Shown: positions 42,834 through 52,685, counted from the first letter of the stretch. The stretch: DNA of 64,000 bases from Roseiterribacter gracilis (GCA_018332375.1 BOPV01000001.1:3596001-3660000), one strand, 5' to 3'. Notes: a model not told the origin generated them from the sequence alone. Numbers and translations: made by a program.

Positions 42834-42857
42834 AAGACATGCTCTTTGAGATGTCTT
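42834..42857 (-). promoter_or_regulatory. hairpin abutting the selD start codon
   Basis: AAGACAT (42834-42840) and ATGTCTT (42851-42857) are perfect arms; on the minus strand the loop CTCAAAGAGC adds three more pairs and carries AAAGAG, the likely ribosome site. The fold ends directly before the ATG, so it could limit selD translation. Confidence 0.55.
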
Positions 42858-42932
42858 GTGCTGCTGGATTGAGACAACAACGCGTGTTATAGACATTTCG
42901 TCGAAGAAGTAAAAAGAAACGAAGTCTGACGG

Positions 42933-45191
42933 ATGTCTACGCCAGCGTTGCGCCACGATCGCGAAACCGACGGGGCTTGGATCTGGATCGTCTGTATCGC
43001 TCTGTCGCTGGCGCTTGGTGCGCGTGCCAGCGAGGCATGGAGTGTTCGCTTCGGAACCGGCGATGAAATCTGGCAGGCCTGGATCCGCATTACGGATCAA
43101 TTGTGGCCAGCCTCGTTCGATATCGCGCGCGGAACCGGGCGCATCTATTTCCTGCTCTACATTCCCACCAGCGCGCTGGTGACGTCGCTGCGCAGCGACG
43201 TCGTTTTCAATCTTCTCAATGTCGGCAGCTTCGTCTTGGGCCCGTTGGTGCTGGGTCTGTCGTTCCGCCGCTATGTCGGCTTGGCGCCCGTTTTGTTGGC
43301 GCTGCTGCTGCACGCGGTGTTGTTCGCGCAGCTGCCGCAATTGCCGCCGATGGCCTATCCGGTCGTCAAATATTATCCGCTGCTGGTTGTCGGACTTGCG
43401 ATCTTCACGTTGCAGGCATGGCTCGAACGCGGCGGCGTGTGGCGTTTCTTGCTGCTGGCGTCGCTCATCGCGCTGTCCTTGTTTCAGTACGAATCGATCA
43501 CCGTCGCCGCGATCGTGCTGTTGGGCTTTGCGCTGCTTGCTGAACGCGCGTCGGGGCGAACCGCACGCGGTGACGAGCGCTGGCGCGGGGCGGTTGCGCT
43601 GTATCTCGGTCTGATCGCGGCGTATGGCGCCGCCTATCTTGGCTTTCGCGCCGCGTTTCCATCGGTTTATGCGGGCAACAGTTTCGCGCCGTTTGTGCCG
43701 GCCAAAATCGCACAAGTGGTGGGCACGTTCGGCATTGGCGGCACGGCGCCGTTCACGCTGCTCGAACCGCTCGGGTTGATGATGCAGGAGCCGCTGCTCG
43801 GGGCGACCTGGTTCGAGACGATTCCGCTGCCTTACGAAGCGATGCGCCGCGACCTGCAGTTCACCGACGTCGCCATCGCAGTGGCGGCGTTCTTCGGCGT
43901 CGTGGCGTGCCTGGCGCGGCCGGTGCATCTGCCCGGCGCGCTCTTCTGGCTGGCACTTGCGACAGCGCTCGCCCTGTTCGTCGGCGCCAATCTGCTGCAC
44001 GCCTTGTCGGTGCAATATCAAGCGTGGGTCGATGCGCGGCCGACCTGGATTGGCAGTCGGTACAGTCTGATCGCCCTGATACTTGCCGCGACTGCGTTGC
44101 TGGTCGCGATCCGGTCGCCGCTAGGACCGTTGCCAGCCTTCCTGTTCACGTTGTTTGTGGCGGTCGCAGTCGCGGCAGGTGCGCTGTTGACGGCATCGAA
44201 TAACCGGGTCGTGGCGGCACATCTGCAATTGCGCACGGCGCGGTTCGATGCGCTCAACCTGATCCATGCCTGCCCTGCGCTCGTCGCGCACGTCGACGGC
44301 CGCACGGTTCTGGCGCCGCGCGTGTTCGACGTCGTCTCGGTTGGCGACGACGCGCCGAGCGGCTTCTGGTCGGCCTGGATTCAGCGTCGCTATAAAACGC
44401 ATTTGCGGCTGGTCGGCGAGCGCGATGTCGTTGGCGATCGCGACCTGGTCGAACAGGTCGACGCGCGGTTGGATTGGCGGGTCGACCAGCGCGGGCGCGT
44501 GGTGGCGACCGTGCTTGCCGATGGCGACGCGGAGGCGGCGCCAGCCCGCGTCGCCGTCGCGCCCGGTGCGCTGGGTTTCCTCTCGTGGCGCGACGAACGC
44601 TGGGCAGCGCACACGCATCACGTCGATCGCGCGGCTGGCGACGTGCCGTGTCAGCGCGGTGTGACGTTGGTCACGCTGCCCGGCCTCGTGCGCGCGGACA
44701 CGGTCGAGCTGAATATCTTGCCGCGCCTCGACCGGCTTGCACCGACACCGCAAACACGCACCGATTTCAACGCCGACGCGGCAAGCGATCCGCGCCAGGA
44801 CGGTTGGTCGGTGCGCGAACCGAACGGCAGCTGGACGAACGCGCCGGTCGCGCATGCGGTCGTGCCGTTGCCCCCTGCCGCCGACAGCGCGCTGCAGCTT
44901 GAGCTGACGGGGTTTGCCTACAACGTGCTGCACAAGCCGCTTGGATTTACGGTGCGCGCCGATGGGGTGGAGCTGGGGCACGCCGAATTCTCGGTGCCGG
45001 CATCACGGCGTCAGGTTTTTCCGATTCCTGACGCGCTGGCGCGCCGCGGCGGCAACCTGGTGATCGAGATCGCCGCCGATGAACTGCGCAGCCCGTCCGA
45101 TGACGGGCTTGGCGATCCGCGCCGGCTGGGCGTGTTCGTGCAGACGATCGTGGTCCGGTCGGTGCGCGCGGATGCAGCGAGGCCGCGATGA
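42933..45191 (+). CDS. GT-C-like multi-pass membrane protein
   Basis: A 752-residue protein: about ten to eleven hydrophobic segments in the first 430 residues, then a hydrophilic C-terminal half of about 320 residues with beta-rich sequence. The first loop ([20 protein letters not shown]) has acidic residues as in GT-C sugar transferases, though no confident family match is possible by eye. It is the first gene of a coupled three-gene operon with a GT2 transferase and a small flippase-like protein, so it is the best candidate for transferring the lipid-linked sugar outside the inner membrane. Confidence 0.55.
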   Translation: MSTPALRHDRETDGAWIWIVCIALSLALGARASEAWSVRFGTGDEIWQAWIRITDQLWPASFDIARGTGRIYFLLYIPTSALVTSLRSDVVFNLLNVGSFVLGPLVLGLSFRRYVGLAPVLLALLLHAVLFAQLPQLPPMAYPVVKYYPLLVVGLAIFTLQAWLERGGVWRFLLLASLIALSLFQYESITVAAIVLLGFALLAERASGRTARGDERWRGAVALYLGLIAAYGAAYLGFRAAFPSVYAGNSFAPFVPAKIAQVVGTFGIGGTAPFTLLEPLGLMMQEPLLGATWFETIPLPYEAMRRDLQFTDVAIAVAAFFGVVACLARPVHLPGALFWLALATALALFVGANLLHALSVQYQAWVDARPTWIGSRYSLIALILAATALLVAIRSPLGPLPAFLFTLFVAVAVAAGALLTASNNRVVAAHLQLRTARFDALNLIHACPALVAHVDGRTVLAPRVFDVVSVGDDAPSGFWSAWIQRRYKTHLRLVGERDVVGDRDLVEQVDARLDWRVDQRGRVVATVLADGDAEAAPARVAVAPGALGFLSWRDERWAAHTHHVDRAAGDVPCQRGVTLVTLPGLVRADTVELNILPRLDRLAPTPQTRTDFNADAASDPRQDGWSVREPNGSWTNAPVAHAVVPLPPAADSALQLELTGFAYNVLHKPLGFTVRADGVELGHAEFSVPASRRQVFPIPDALARRGGNLVIEIAADELRSPSDDGLGDPRRLGVFVQTIVVRSVRADAARPR

Positions 45192-46135
45192 AAATCACGA
45201 CCATGGCGCCGCTTCTTTCGGTCGTCGCGCCCTGCTTCAACGAAGCGGCCAACTTGCGCGAGCTGGTGCAGCGGATCAGCGCGGTCGTTGCGCCGCTCGG
45301 AAATTACGAGATCGTGTTGGTCGATGACGGCAGCCGCGACGATAGCGTTGCCGTCATGCGCGACCTCGCGGCGCAAAATCCCTGCGTGCGCTGGTTGGCA
45401 TTGTCGCGCAATTTCGGTCATCAGCGCGCGCTGCGTGCCGGGCTCGATTCAGCGCGCGGCGATGCGGTCATCTCGCTCGACGCCGACTTGCAGCATCCGC
45501 CCGAATTGATTCCGACCCTCGTCGAAGCCTGGCGCGGTGGCGCAGAAGTCGTCACGACCGTGCGACAAGACCCGCCCGAGAGCGATCCCTTCAAACGCTG
45601 GACGGGGCGCCTCTTCTACCGGCTGCTCAATGCGATGTCGGACACGCCGATCGAACCCGGAAGCGCCGATTTTCGTTTGCTCGATCGCCGCGTCGTCGAT
45701 GCGATTCGCGCGCTGCCCGAAACCGATCTGTTTTTTCGTGGCCTGGTTCCGTGGCTGGGCTTTCGCGTCGCGAGCGTGAAGTTCAATCCCGATGCAAGAA
45801 CGCGCGGCCAATCGGCCTATACGCTGCGCCGGATGGTGTCGCTGGCGGCAAGCGGGATCACCTCGTCCAGCATCACGCCGCTGCGCCTGTCGATCCTGCT
45901 CGCCGTCGGACTTGCTTGTGTCGCGTTGTTGTTCGTCGTCTACGCGTTGTTGCGTTGGGCGGCTGGCGATGCGGTGCCGGGCTGGACCTCGATCTTGGTC
46001 GTGGTGGCGCTGCTCGGCGCCATGCAGCTCTTCGTGCTTGGCGTGATCGGCGAATATCTTGGACGCGTTCTGCGCCAGACGCAGGGACGACCGCCCTATC
46101 TGGTGCGCACCGCAAGCGACGAGGAAGCGCGATGA
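45188..46135 (+). CDS. polyprenyl-phosphate glycosyltransferase, GT2 family
   Basis: A 315-residue GT2 enzyme of the DPM1/GtrB/ArnC type: PLLSVVAPCFNEAANLRELV, then VLVDDGSRDDS, SLDADLQHPPELI (metal-binding D-x-D region) and two C-terminal helices (ILLAVGLACVALLFVVYALL; ILVVVALLGAMQLFVLGVIG). Such enzymes attach a sugar to undecaprenyl phosphate on the cytoplasmic face. ATGA overlap with the gene before, and again with the SMR gene after it. Confidence 0.88.
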   Translation: MKITTMAPLLSVVAPCFNEAANLRELVQRISAVVAPLGNYEIVLVDDGSRDDSVAVMRDLAAQNPCVRWLALSRNFGHQRALRAGLDSARGDAVISLDADLQHPPELIPTLVEAWRGGAEVVTTVRQDPPESDPFKRWTGRLFYRLLNAMSDTPIEPGSADFRLLDRRVVDAIRALPETDLFFRGLVPWLGFRVASVKFNPDARTRGQSAYTLRRMVSLAASGITSSSITPLRLSILLAVGLACVALLFVVYALLRWAAGDAVPGWTSILVVVALLGAMQLFVLGVIGEYLGRVLRQTQGRPPYLVRTASDEEAR

Positions 46136-46485
46136 GCCTGCCGGTGATCGCATTGATGCTGGTGATGGTGGTCGGCTTCTCGATCGCGCAGCTTTTGTTC
46201 AAGCGCGCGGCGCAGCAGGTCGAGATGACCGCAAGCCTCGGCACGCTGTGGCGGCTCGCGACCGAGCCTGCCTTCGTCGGCGCGTTGGCTTTTTATGCGG
46301 TTGGAACCTTGCTCTATATCTGGGTGCTGAATCGCGTGCCGCTGTCACGCGCCTATGCGGTGTTCGCACTGCAATTTGTCGTGGTGCCAATCTTCGGCGT
46401 GATCATCTTCGGCGAACCCGCAAGCTGGCGGCTGTTCGTCGGCAGCATGATGATCGTCGGCGGTATCTTGGTCGCGACCAGCTAA
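46132..46485 (+). CDS. SMR/EmrE-like small membrane protein
   Basis: A 117-residue protein with four membrane helices of the small multidrug resistance/ArnE type (FSIAQLLFKRAAQQ, LLYIWVLNRVPLSRAYAVFA). In this operon it is more likely the flippase partner for the polyprenyl-linked sugar than a drug pump. Its TAA shares the bases CTAA with the stop of the convergent gene. Confidence 0.75.
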   Translation: MSLPVIALMLVMVVGFSIAQLLFKRAAQQVEMTASLGTLWRLATEPAFVGALAFYAVGTLLYIWVLNRVPLSRAYAVFALQFVVVPIFGVIIFGEPASWRLFVGSMMIVGGILVATS

Positions 46486-47738
46486 CGCAGCAGCCCCAGT
46501 CGCTGCTCGGCACGAAAACCGGGAAAGATGCGCTGCAGTGCTGCGGGCGACACGGTCGGTGCGACGGCTTCGGCCAACACGCTGCGATAGTCGGTTGCCA
46601 CCGCGAGGTCGACGCCGCGATCAAGCGCGTCGCCGTGCAGGCCCGGCCACGGTCCCAGCAATCTGCCGCCATCGACACATCCGCCCAGCGCCAAGGTTGC
46701 ACCGCCATGGCCGTGATCGGTGCCGTTCGATTTGTTCGACCGCAGTCGGCGGCCGAATTCCGTCGTCGCGATCAGCAGCACGCGATTCTGTTCCGATGCG
46801 ACGTCGTTCCAGAACGCGGCCAGTGCACGCGACAGATTCTTGGCCAGATTGTTGAAGCGGCCCGGCTGTCCTTCATGCGTATCCCAGCCGCCCATATCGA
46901 CACAGGCGGCGCGCAAGCCCACATCCAGCTTGATCAACCGCGCCACCGTCGACAGCGCGGTGCCGATGTCGGTGTTCTCGTCATATTGCGCGCCATGCGC
47001 AGGTTCGTACGGCAGCGGCCGGTGATCGGCGCCGCGCGGCAGCCGCGCGTCCAAGGCCGCGACCGCAGCGACGGCATCGCGACCGCTGGTTGCGGCAAGT
47101 CCGGGTCCAGCATAGAGCGACGAAAGAACTGCACGGGCTTCGTCGCCGCCGGGCACGCCGTAGCCGTATTTCAAATTGGGCACGCACAGCGCGTCGCGTT
47201 GCCCTTCGAGCGATTTAGCAACTGCGCCGGTGGTGCTGATCGCGCGCGCCAACCCGTGCGCGCCGCCGATTTCGGTAAGCCAGCGTGTCATCCAACCATT
47301 CGCACCGCTGGGGCGCTGTTTGTTGTTGTCGAGCCAGCCACGCTCCATCAGATCCTGCGCGACGAAATGGCTGCGCGTTTCGTCGGCAAGGCCGGTCGCA
47401 TGCACGATGGCGAGATGTTTCTGCTGATACAGCTCCAGCAACGGTGCGGCTTCGGGGTGCAGCCGGAAATCGTCACGCCCGCCGGTCAGCAATTGCAGCC
47501 CGGCATGGTCGCCGCTGTCGAGCACGCGCAGATCGGGGGCGCGCGCTTCGGCATAAGCAGCATCGTTGGACGGGCCGATCAGATTCAGCACGTCGCAGCC
47601 GCCGCGCAGAAACAGAAACACCAGCACCGTGTCGCCGGCACCCGGCTCGTTGGCAAACGCAAGGTCGCGCAGGCCGGTCGCGGCAAGCAACGCGGCCGAG
47701 CCGGTCAGTTTCAACAGATCGCGTCGTTTCATGTGCAT
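46482..47738 (-). CDS. DUF1501 family protein
   Basis: A 418-residue protein with a twin-arginine N-terminus (MKRRDLLKLTGSAALLAATG) and an alkaline-phosphatase-like fold as in DUF1501: VFLFLRGGCDVLNLIGP, ARSHFV-type motif TRSHFVAQDLMERGW, MGGWDTHEGQPGRF, and TEFGRRLRSNKSNGTDHGHG. Function is not established; it nearly always goes with DUF1800, as here, where its ATG overlaps the DUF1800 stop (TGATG). Confidence 0.9.
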   Translation of the reverse strand: MHMKRRDLLKLTGSAALLAATGLRDLAFANEPGAGDTVLVFLFLRGGCDVLNLIGPSNDAAYAEARAPDLRVLDSGDHAGLQLLTGGRDDFRLHPEAAPLLELYQQKHLAIVHATGLADETRSHFVAQDLMERGWLDNNKQRPSGANGWMTRWLTEIGGAHGLARAISTTGAVAKSLEGQRDALCVPNLKYGYGVPGGDEARAVLSSLYAGPGLAATSGRDAVAAVAALDARLPRGADHRPLPYEPAHGAQYDENTDIGTALSTVARLIKLDVGLRAACVDMGGWDTHEGQPGRFNNLAKNLSRALAAFWNDVASEQNRVLLIATTEFGRRLRSNKSNGTDHGHGGATLALGGCVDGGRLLGPWPGLHGDALDRGVDLAVATDYRSVLAEAVAPTVSPAALQRIFPGFRAEQRLGLLR

Positions 47739-49300
47739 CACCGCATCTGAAAGCCGGGACTCATCGCGACATAGGCGACCATGCGGCGAAGCCGCTGCAC
47801 GTTTTGCGGCGGCGCGTCGTCGGGAAGCTTCATCGCAGTCAGGATTGCCTGCGCTTGGCCCGCATCGCGCGCGCCGAGCAACCGTTCCTGCCACGCAGCG
47901 ACGATCTCGCCGTTGGTGTGCGTGCCGGACGGCGTCAGCGACGGCGCGTCGAATTCGCCGGTGCCCCAGGAATTTTCCAACACGCCCAGCACAAGCTGCC
48001 AGCGTTGCCGCATCGCCTGCGTCCCGAGCCACGACGCAGCATCGTCGGGATGGCCGGTTGGCGCAGGCCAACCGAACAGACGCTGGCCCGATCCATCGAG
48101 CACGCCGATGAACTGGTCGGTGACGGTGAGCTCGTGATCGAGCCCGCGCGCCAAGGCGATCACAAGCTCGGCCGGGCGGCGCGCTTTGCGACCGGCTGCT
48201 TCGGTCAGTTCGGGCGCCGTCGCGATCGCGCGCATGGTGCGCGCGATCTGGTCGTGCGCATTGGCGTTGCGGCGAAACACGTCGGCGACGCGCGCAACCA
48301 GGCCAGGCGGCGGCGTGTCCTCGATGAAGCGGCGCACCAACTTGCCGGCGACGAAATTCGCGGTGGCGGGGTGGGTGGCGACGAGATCCAGCACGTCCTC
48401 ACCGTCGCGCATGGCCGGACGAAACGGGTCGAACTCGCGCGCCAGAATGCGCTTCTGGTAGCCGTCATGGAACGAGTCGACATAGGTGAAGCGGCCGGTC
48501 TTCGGCAATTTGCGCCCGTTGGCGACGGTGCCGCCATCTTCGATCGTCCAGCCGGTAAAGGCGCGCGCGGCTTCGTACACGTCCTGGTCGATATAGCCGC
48601 TCGGCTTGCCCTGCAGTGCCCCCGGAACGGCGCGCCACTTGTCGTACTGCGCGTTGAGATAGGCGCCGCGCCCCAGCGTATGCAGCTCGAACAGCTCGCG
48701 CGCGTAATTCTCGTTGGCGCTGCCGGCGCGTGACGAGCGATTGTTGAGATAGACCAGCATCGCCGTCGACTGCGCGACTGCGCCCAGCAGGTCGCGGAAA
48801 TTTCCCAGCGCGTGTTTACGGATGACGTCGCGGTCGTAGGTCGGCAAGGCGACCGCGACCTGCGCATCGAATCCCTGAACGTTGAAATGGTCGTGCCAGA
48901 ATTCGACCATGCGTTCGCGCAGCTGCCACGGCGAGTGCATGCCGCGCAGCAAGGTCGCGACCACCAGCTCGTAGCGCGGGCGCACGCGTTCCTGGTTCGC
49001 GACTTTCTGCCCGCCATCGAGCAGCTGCCAGGTTTCGCTGATCGATTGATCCAGCGCGTGCAGCGGTCGCGCTTCGTCGACTGCTGCGATTTCTTGGCCC
49101 GGATTGGCCGCGTATTTGATGCGCAGCCGTGCCGACGCGATGCGCGACGCCGTGTCGGCGTCGTCGCCCGACGGTGGCGCGAGTTGCGCGTCGAGCCAGC
49201 GTGAAAAGCCTTGCGCGCGGATTCGTTCGATGTCGCGCGGGCTGGCGCCGAACCCAAGGCGCGTGCAGGCCAGAAACGGTGCGAGTGTCGTTGCGGGCAT
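47738..49300 (-). CDS. DUF1800 family protein
   Basis: A 520-residue protein of the DUF1800 family: LACTRLGFGASPRDIERI, RMVEFWHDHFNV, NNRSSRAGSANENYARELFELHTLG and EAARAFTGWTIEDG. No signal peptide is obvious at the chosen start. The family is of unknown function and is transcribed with DUF1501. The ATG at 49300 lies 100 bases before the divergent ArsR gene. Confidence 0.9.
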   Translation of the reverse strand: MPATTLAPFLACTRLGFGASPRDIERIRAQGFSRWLDAQLAPPSGDDADTASRIASARLRIKYAANPGQEIAAVDEARPLHALDQSISETWQLLDGGQKVANQERVRPRYELVVATLLRGMHSPWQLRERMVEFWHDHFNVQGFDAQVAVALPTYDRDVIRKHALGNFRDLLGAVAQSTAMLVYLNNRSSRAGSANENYARELFELHTLGRGAYLNAQYDKWRAVPGALQGKPSGYIDQDVYEAARAFTGWTIEDGGTVANGRKLPKTGRFTYVDSFHDGYQKRILAREFDPFRPAMRDGEDVLDLVATHPATANFVAGKLVRRFIEDTPPPGLVARVADVFRRNANAHDQIARTMRAIATAPELTEAAGRKARRPAELVIALARGLDHELTVTDQFIGVLDGSGQRLFGWPAPTGHPDDAASWLGTQAMRQRWQLVLGVLENSWGTGEFDAPSLTPSGTHTNGEIVAAWQERLLGARDAGQAQAILTAMKLPDDAPPQNVQRLRRMVAYVAMSPGFQMR

Positions 49301-49365
49301 GACGACTCCACGATCTCTACCGGCGAACCCTGCGATTGCACGAACCTCGCACGTGGAATGGCGGC

Positions 49366-49410
49366 TTGACTCAGGTGCGCCCAGTCTAATACTTAACCCG
49401 ATGGTTAAGT
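49366..49410 (+). promoter_or_regulatory. promoter and operator of the ArsR-SRPBCC operon
   Basis: TTGACT (49366-49371) and TAATACT (49387-49393) are spaced like a sigma-70 promoter, which would put transcription start at or beside the ATG at 49401. ACTTAACC (49391-49398) and GGTTAAGT (49403-49410) are perfect 8-base arms around CGAT, so an operator covers the -10 end and start codon. No ribosome site is visible. Confidence 0.7.
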
Positions 49411-49760
49411 CTCAGACCTTGGTGCTCGACCGCACTTTCGCAGCTTTGTCGGATCCGACGCGGCGCGCGTTGCTGGCGCGACTCGATGAAGAAGACAGCG
49501 TGTCGATCAGCGAATTGGCGCGACCCTTTCCGGTGTCGCTGCCCGCGATCATGAAACATCTCGACGTGCTCGAAGATGCCGGCCTGATCACGCGCGAGAA
49601 AACCGGACGCACCGTCAACTGCCAGCTCATAGCGCAGCCGATGCAAGAGGCAGTCGCTTGGCTCAACCGCTATGAGCGATTCTGGAACAAACAACTCGAC
49701 CGGTTGACCGCGTTTGTCGAACGCGACCAGCCGCCGACAAAGAAAGCTCGAAAGAAATGA
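49401..49760 (+). CDS. ArsR-family transcriptional regulator
   Basis: A 119-residue winged-helix repressor: LSDPTRRALLARLDEEDSVS, ELARPFPVSLPAIMKHLDVL (recognition helix), TREKTGRTVNCQL. It has no metal-binding cysteines, as in the ArsR proteins that accompany SRPBCC domain genes. The operator overlapping its start suggests autoregulation, and the transcript may be leaderless. ATGA overlap with the next gene. Confidence 0.9.
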   Translation: MVKSQTLVLDRTFAALSDPTRRALLARLDEEDSVSISELARPFPVSLPAIMKHLDVLEDAGLITREKTGRTVNCQLIAQPMQEAVAWLNRYERFWNKQLDRLTAFVERDQPPTKKARKK

Positions 49761-50191
49761 CCAAACCGAGCCTGACGATTCGGCGCCGCATCAAAGCATC
49801 GCCGGAAAAGCTGTTCCGCGCCTGGACCGATCCCGCGAACATCCGACAATGGTGGGGGCCGGATGACGGTCCGGTGCTGCACGCCGAAGCAGACCTGCGC
49901 GTCGGCGGAGCCTTCCGGGTCAAGTTTCGCATGCTGGACGGCGACGAACACGAATGTGGCGGCACGTATCGCGAGATCGTGCCCAACGAAAAGCTTATCT
50001 TCACCTGGCAATGGCTGAGCGACGCGGACGAAGTCGAGACCTTGGTGACGGTACTGCTGCAGCCCGACGGCGACGGTACGGCGATGACCTTCACCCATGC
50101 GCAATTCCAGGACGAGAAGACGCGCGACGGTCATCAAGCGGGATGGAGCGGCAGCTTCGACAAGCTGGAACGGGCATTCGGCGCGCCATGA
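49757..50191 (+). CDS. SRPBCC (AHSA1-like) protein
   Basis: A 144-residue START/Bet v1-like fold protein of the AHSA1 group: IKASPEKLFRAWTDPANIRQ and WWGPDD, then VGGAFRVKF and WSGSFDKLERAF. These proteins bind hydrophobic ligands or act as co-chaperones; ligand unknown. Coupled with the ArsR gene and the next gene by ATGA overlaps. Confidence 0.88.
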   Translation: MTKPSLTIRRRIKASPEKLFRAWTDPANIRQWWGPDDGPVLHAEADLRVGGAFRVKFRMLDGDEHECGGTYREIVPNEKLIFTWQWLSDADEVETLVTVLLQPDGDGTAMTFTHAQFQDEKTRDGHQAGWSGSFDKLERAFGAP

Positions 50192-50580
50192 AACGGACCT
50201 ATCGCGGCGCGTGCCATTGCGGCGCCGTCCAGTTCGAAGCGGCGCTGGATCTGCAGGCCGGTACCAGCCGGTGCAATTGCTCGATCTGCGCCAAACATCG
50301 TTTCTGGAAAGCGTTCGTGCCCAAAGACGAATTCCGCCTGCTGCAAGGCGGCGACGCGACGACCGAATATCAGTTCGGCAGTCACAACGTGCATCACATC
50401 TTTTGTGCAACTTGCGGCGTGAAGCCGTTCGGTTCGGTCGACATGCAGGGCGGCCTCTACGCAATCAACGTCGCTTGTCTCGACGTCAGCGACGAAGAAC
50501 GCGCCACTGCACCGGTCGCGTATGAAAATGGGCGGGACAATGATTGGGGCAGTCCGCCCGCCGTGACGTCACATCTCTAA
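50188..50580 (+). CDS. GFA-family zinc-binding protein
   Basis: A 130-residue protein of the glutathione-dependent formaldehyde-activating (GFA/CENP-V) fold, with the zinc ligands GACHCGAVQFEA, CNCSICAKHRFW and FCATCGVKPF. Many members do not act on formaldehyde, so activity is uncertain. Third gene of the ArsR operon. Confidence 0.88.
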   Translation: MKRTYRGACHCGAVQFEAALDLQAGTSRCNCSICAKHRFWKAFVPKDEFRLLQGGDATTEYQFGSHNVHHIFCATCGVKPFGSVDMQGGLYAINVACLDVSDEERATAPVAYENGRDNDWGSPPAVTSHL

Positions 50581-50593
50581 GCCCGGAGCAACG

Positions 50594-51811
50594 ATGGAAA
50601 CGTCTTCATATCGCTGGGTGATCGTTGCTGCCGGCGGCTTGCTGGGCTGTATGGCGATCGGCGCGATGTTTTCGCTGCCGGTGTTTCTGGTTCCGATTTC
50701 CAAAGACACAGGCTGGTCGGTCACCGGCGTTTCGACCGCGATGACGATCGGATTTCTGGCGCTGGCTTTCGGCAGCATCGTCTGGGGCAATCTGTCGGAC
50801 CGGTTCGGTGCACGCCCGGTCGTGTTGTTCGGGTCGGTTCTGTTGGCAGCAAGCCTCGGCCTCGCCAGCCAGGCGACGTCGCTGATCCAGTTTCAGCTCG
50901 TCTTCGGCTTGTTCGTCGGTGCAGCGACCGCTGCGATCTTCGCGCCGATGATGGCCTGCGTGACTGGTTGGTTCGAAACGCATCGCAGCCTGGCCGTGTC
51001 GCTCGTCTCGGCCGGCATGGGCATGGCGCCGATGACCATGTCGCCGTTGGCGGCCTGGCTGGTGTCGGGCAATGACTGGCGCACCTCGATGCAGATCATC
51101 GCGGCGCTCGCCGCTGCCGTAATGATTCCGACTGCGTTGTTGATCCGTCGCGCGCCGGCACTGGACCAAGCGCCTGCACCAGACGGGGCGCAACCGCCGA
51201 TGTCGGTGCGCCAGGCCGTGCGGACGCCGCAATTCATCATTCTCCTGCTGACCAACTTCTTCTGCTGCGCCACCCATTCCGGTCCGATCTTTCACACCGT
51301 CGGCTACGCGGTCAGTTGCGGCATCCCGCTGATCGCTGCGGTGACGATCTACAGCGTCGAAGGGCTCGCGGGTCTGGGCGGGCGCGTTGCGTTCGGTTTT
51401 CTCGGCGACCGGTTCGGCGCCAAGCGCGTGCTGGTGTTGGGTCTGCTGGCGCAAGCATTCGGCGCGCTGGCCTATGCATTCGTGCGCGATCTCGGCGCCT
51501 TCTATGCCGTCGCTGCGCTGTTCGGTTTCATCTATGCCGGCGTGATGCCGCTCTACGCTGTGCTTGCGCGCGAGAATTTTCCGCTGCGCATGATGGGAAC
51601 GATCATCGGCGGCACTGCGATGGCGGGCAGTCTTGGCATGGCAACGGGGCCGCTGGCGGGCGGCCTGCTCTACGATCATTTCGCCAGCTACACGTGGCTC
51701 TATTTCGGAGCCTGGGGTCTTGGCCTCGGCGCGTTTCTGATCTCGCTGACCTTCAAGCCGTTCGCGAAGGAACAGCGGCAACGTATTTTCGGCGAAGCTT
51801 CGGCCGCATAA
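50594..51811 (+). CDS. MFS transporter
   Basis: A 405-residue transporter with twelve helices. The MFS signature after helix 2 is GNLSDRFGARPV, repeated in the second half as GFLGDRFGAKRV. It resembles monocarboxylate/oxalate-formate antiporter-like members (MFS family with long VFLVPISKDTGWS start). Substrate unknown. CGGAGC lies 13 bases after the GFA stop region and before the ATG. Confidence 0.88.
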   Translation: METSSYRWVIVAAGGLLGCMAIGAMFSLPVFLVPISKDTGWSVTGVSTAMTIGFLALAFGSIVWGNLSDRFGARPVVLFGSVLLAASLGLASQATSLIQFQLVFGLFVGAATAAIFAPMMACVTGWFETHRSLAVSLVSAGMGMAPMTMSPLAAWLVSGNDWRTSMQIIAALAAAVMIPTALLIRRAPALDQAPAPDGAQPPMSVRQAVRTPQFIILLLTNFFCCATHSGPIFHTVGYAVSCGIPLIAAVTIYSVEGLAGLGGRVAFGFLGDRFGAKRVLVLGLLAQAFGALAYAFVRDLGAFYAVAALFGFIYAGVMPLYAVLARENFPLRMMGTIIGGTAMAGSLGMATGPLAGGLLYDHFASYTWLYFGAWGLGLGAFLISLTFKPFAKEQRQRIFGEASAA

Positions 51812-51875
51812 GCCAGCGCGATGATGCGTCGATGGGCGCCTACAACGTCACCACGCCGATCGGCGGCCACGGGAT

Positions 51876-52685
51876 TTAGTCGCGCGCGGTTGCCAACATC
51901 GGATAGGTGAACAGGAAAAAGTGCAGCGCATTGACGCCGAAATGCGCGAGGCGCGCGGCCTGCAAACCGCCGCTGCGATAGGCAATGCCGTACCCGGCAC
52001 CGGCGATGGTCGCGAACAACATATACGCCGCGCCGCCGCCCGCATGCGCCATGCCGAACAAGAGCGTCGCCAGCACCAGCGCTAGCCAGTCGCCGATTTC
52101 CGTCCCGCCCAGCACGCGCGTCAATCCGCTCTGCGCATAGCCGCGGAAGAGCGCTTCTTCGGCGAAGGTCACCAGCAGAAGATTGTCGAGACACCAGAGA
52201 AGCCAGATCGACGGAACTTTCGGCTCCCACGTCACGAAGCTCGCGCCCCAGGCGAGGACCAGGCAGGTCAAAGCGACGGCCGCGCATGCGATCAATCCGG
52301 TGCGCAACCACGTCCAGACCGGCTTGTGCTCCTCGACCCACGGAATCGCGCACATGACCCAGATGCCGATGAGCGGCTTGTCGAGATTGAGCCAGAGACT
52401 GTAGGGCAGCCCGTCGGGCGTAACCGGCGCCGGCCCGAAGACGCGCGTGTTGAAGAAGCCCGGCAGCAAATGCTGCATGCAGCCGATCGTGAGCAAAATG
52501 AACAGAACGTGGCCCGCGATGCGCAGCGGCTGCGCATGCGCCGGACGAACCGCCCATCCGGCTGCAACCAGCAACGCGATTGCACCAAGCGCGCGCACGT
52601 CGAGATCGCCTGCAGCAAAGGCGAGCACGTAGCCGGTTGCGAACAGCGCAAGCGAGACACGCCGCATCCGCGGCACCCATGCCAC
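51876..52685 (-). CDS. CPBP-family intramembrane protease-like protein
   Basis: About 269 residues, seven or more helices. The CPBP (Abi) motifs are FAEEALFRGYAQSGL, LLFGMAHAGGG and HFGVNALHFFLF, giving the Glu-Glu, His and His/Asn residues of the active site. Function unknown in bacteria beyond prenyl-peptide protease-like ideas. The frame is open upstream into radC with another hydrophobic stretch but no ATG, GTG or TTG, so the GTG at 52685 is only a provisional start. Confidence 0.75.
   Translation of the reverse strand: MAWVPRMRRVSLALFATGYVLAFAAGDLDVRALGAIALLVAAGWAVRPAHAQPLRIAGHVLFILLTIGCMQHLLPGFFNTRVFGPAPVTPDGLPYSLWLNLDKPLIGIWVMCAIPWVEEHKPVWTWLRTGLIACAAVALTCLVLAWGASFVTWEPKVPSIWLLWCLDNLLLVTFAEEALFRGYAQSGLTRVLGGTEIGDWLALVLATLLFGMAHAGGGAAYMLFATIAGAGYGIAYRSGGLQAARLAHFGVNALHFFLFTYPMLATARD

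Noticed and set aside
41772..44021. A 749-residue version of SelD extending under the GT-C-like gene
   Set aside because: The extension is low-complexity Arg/Gln-rich shadow sequence; SelD-like sequence begins at 42833.
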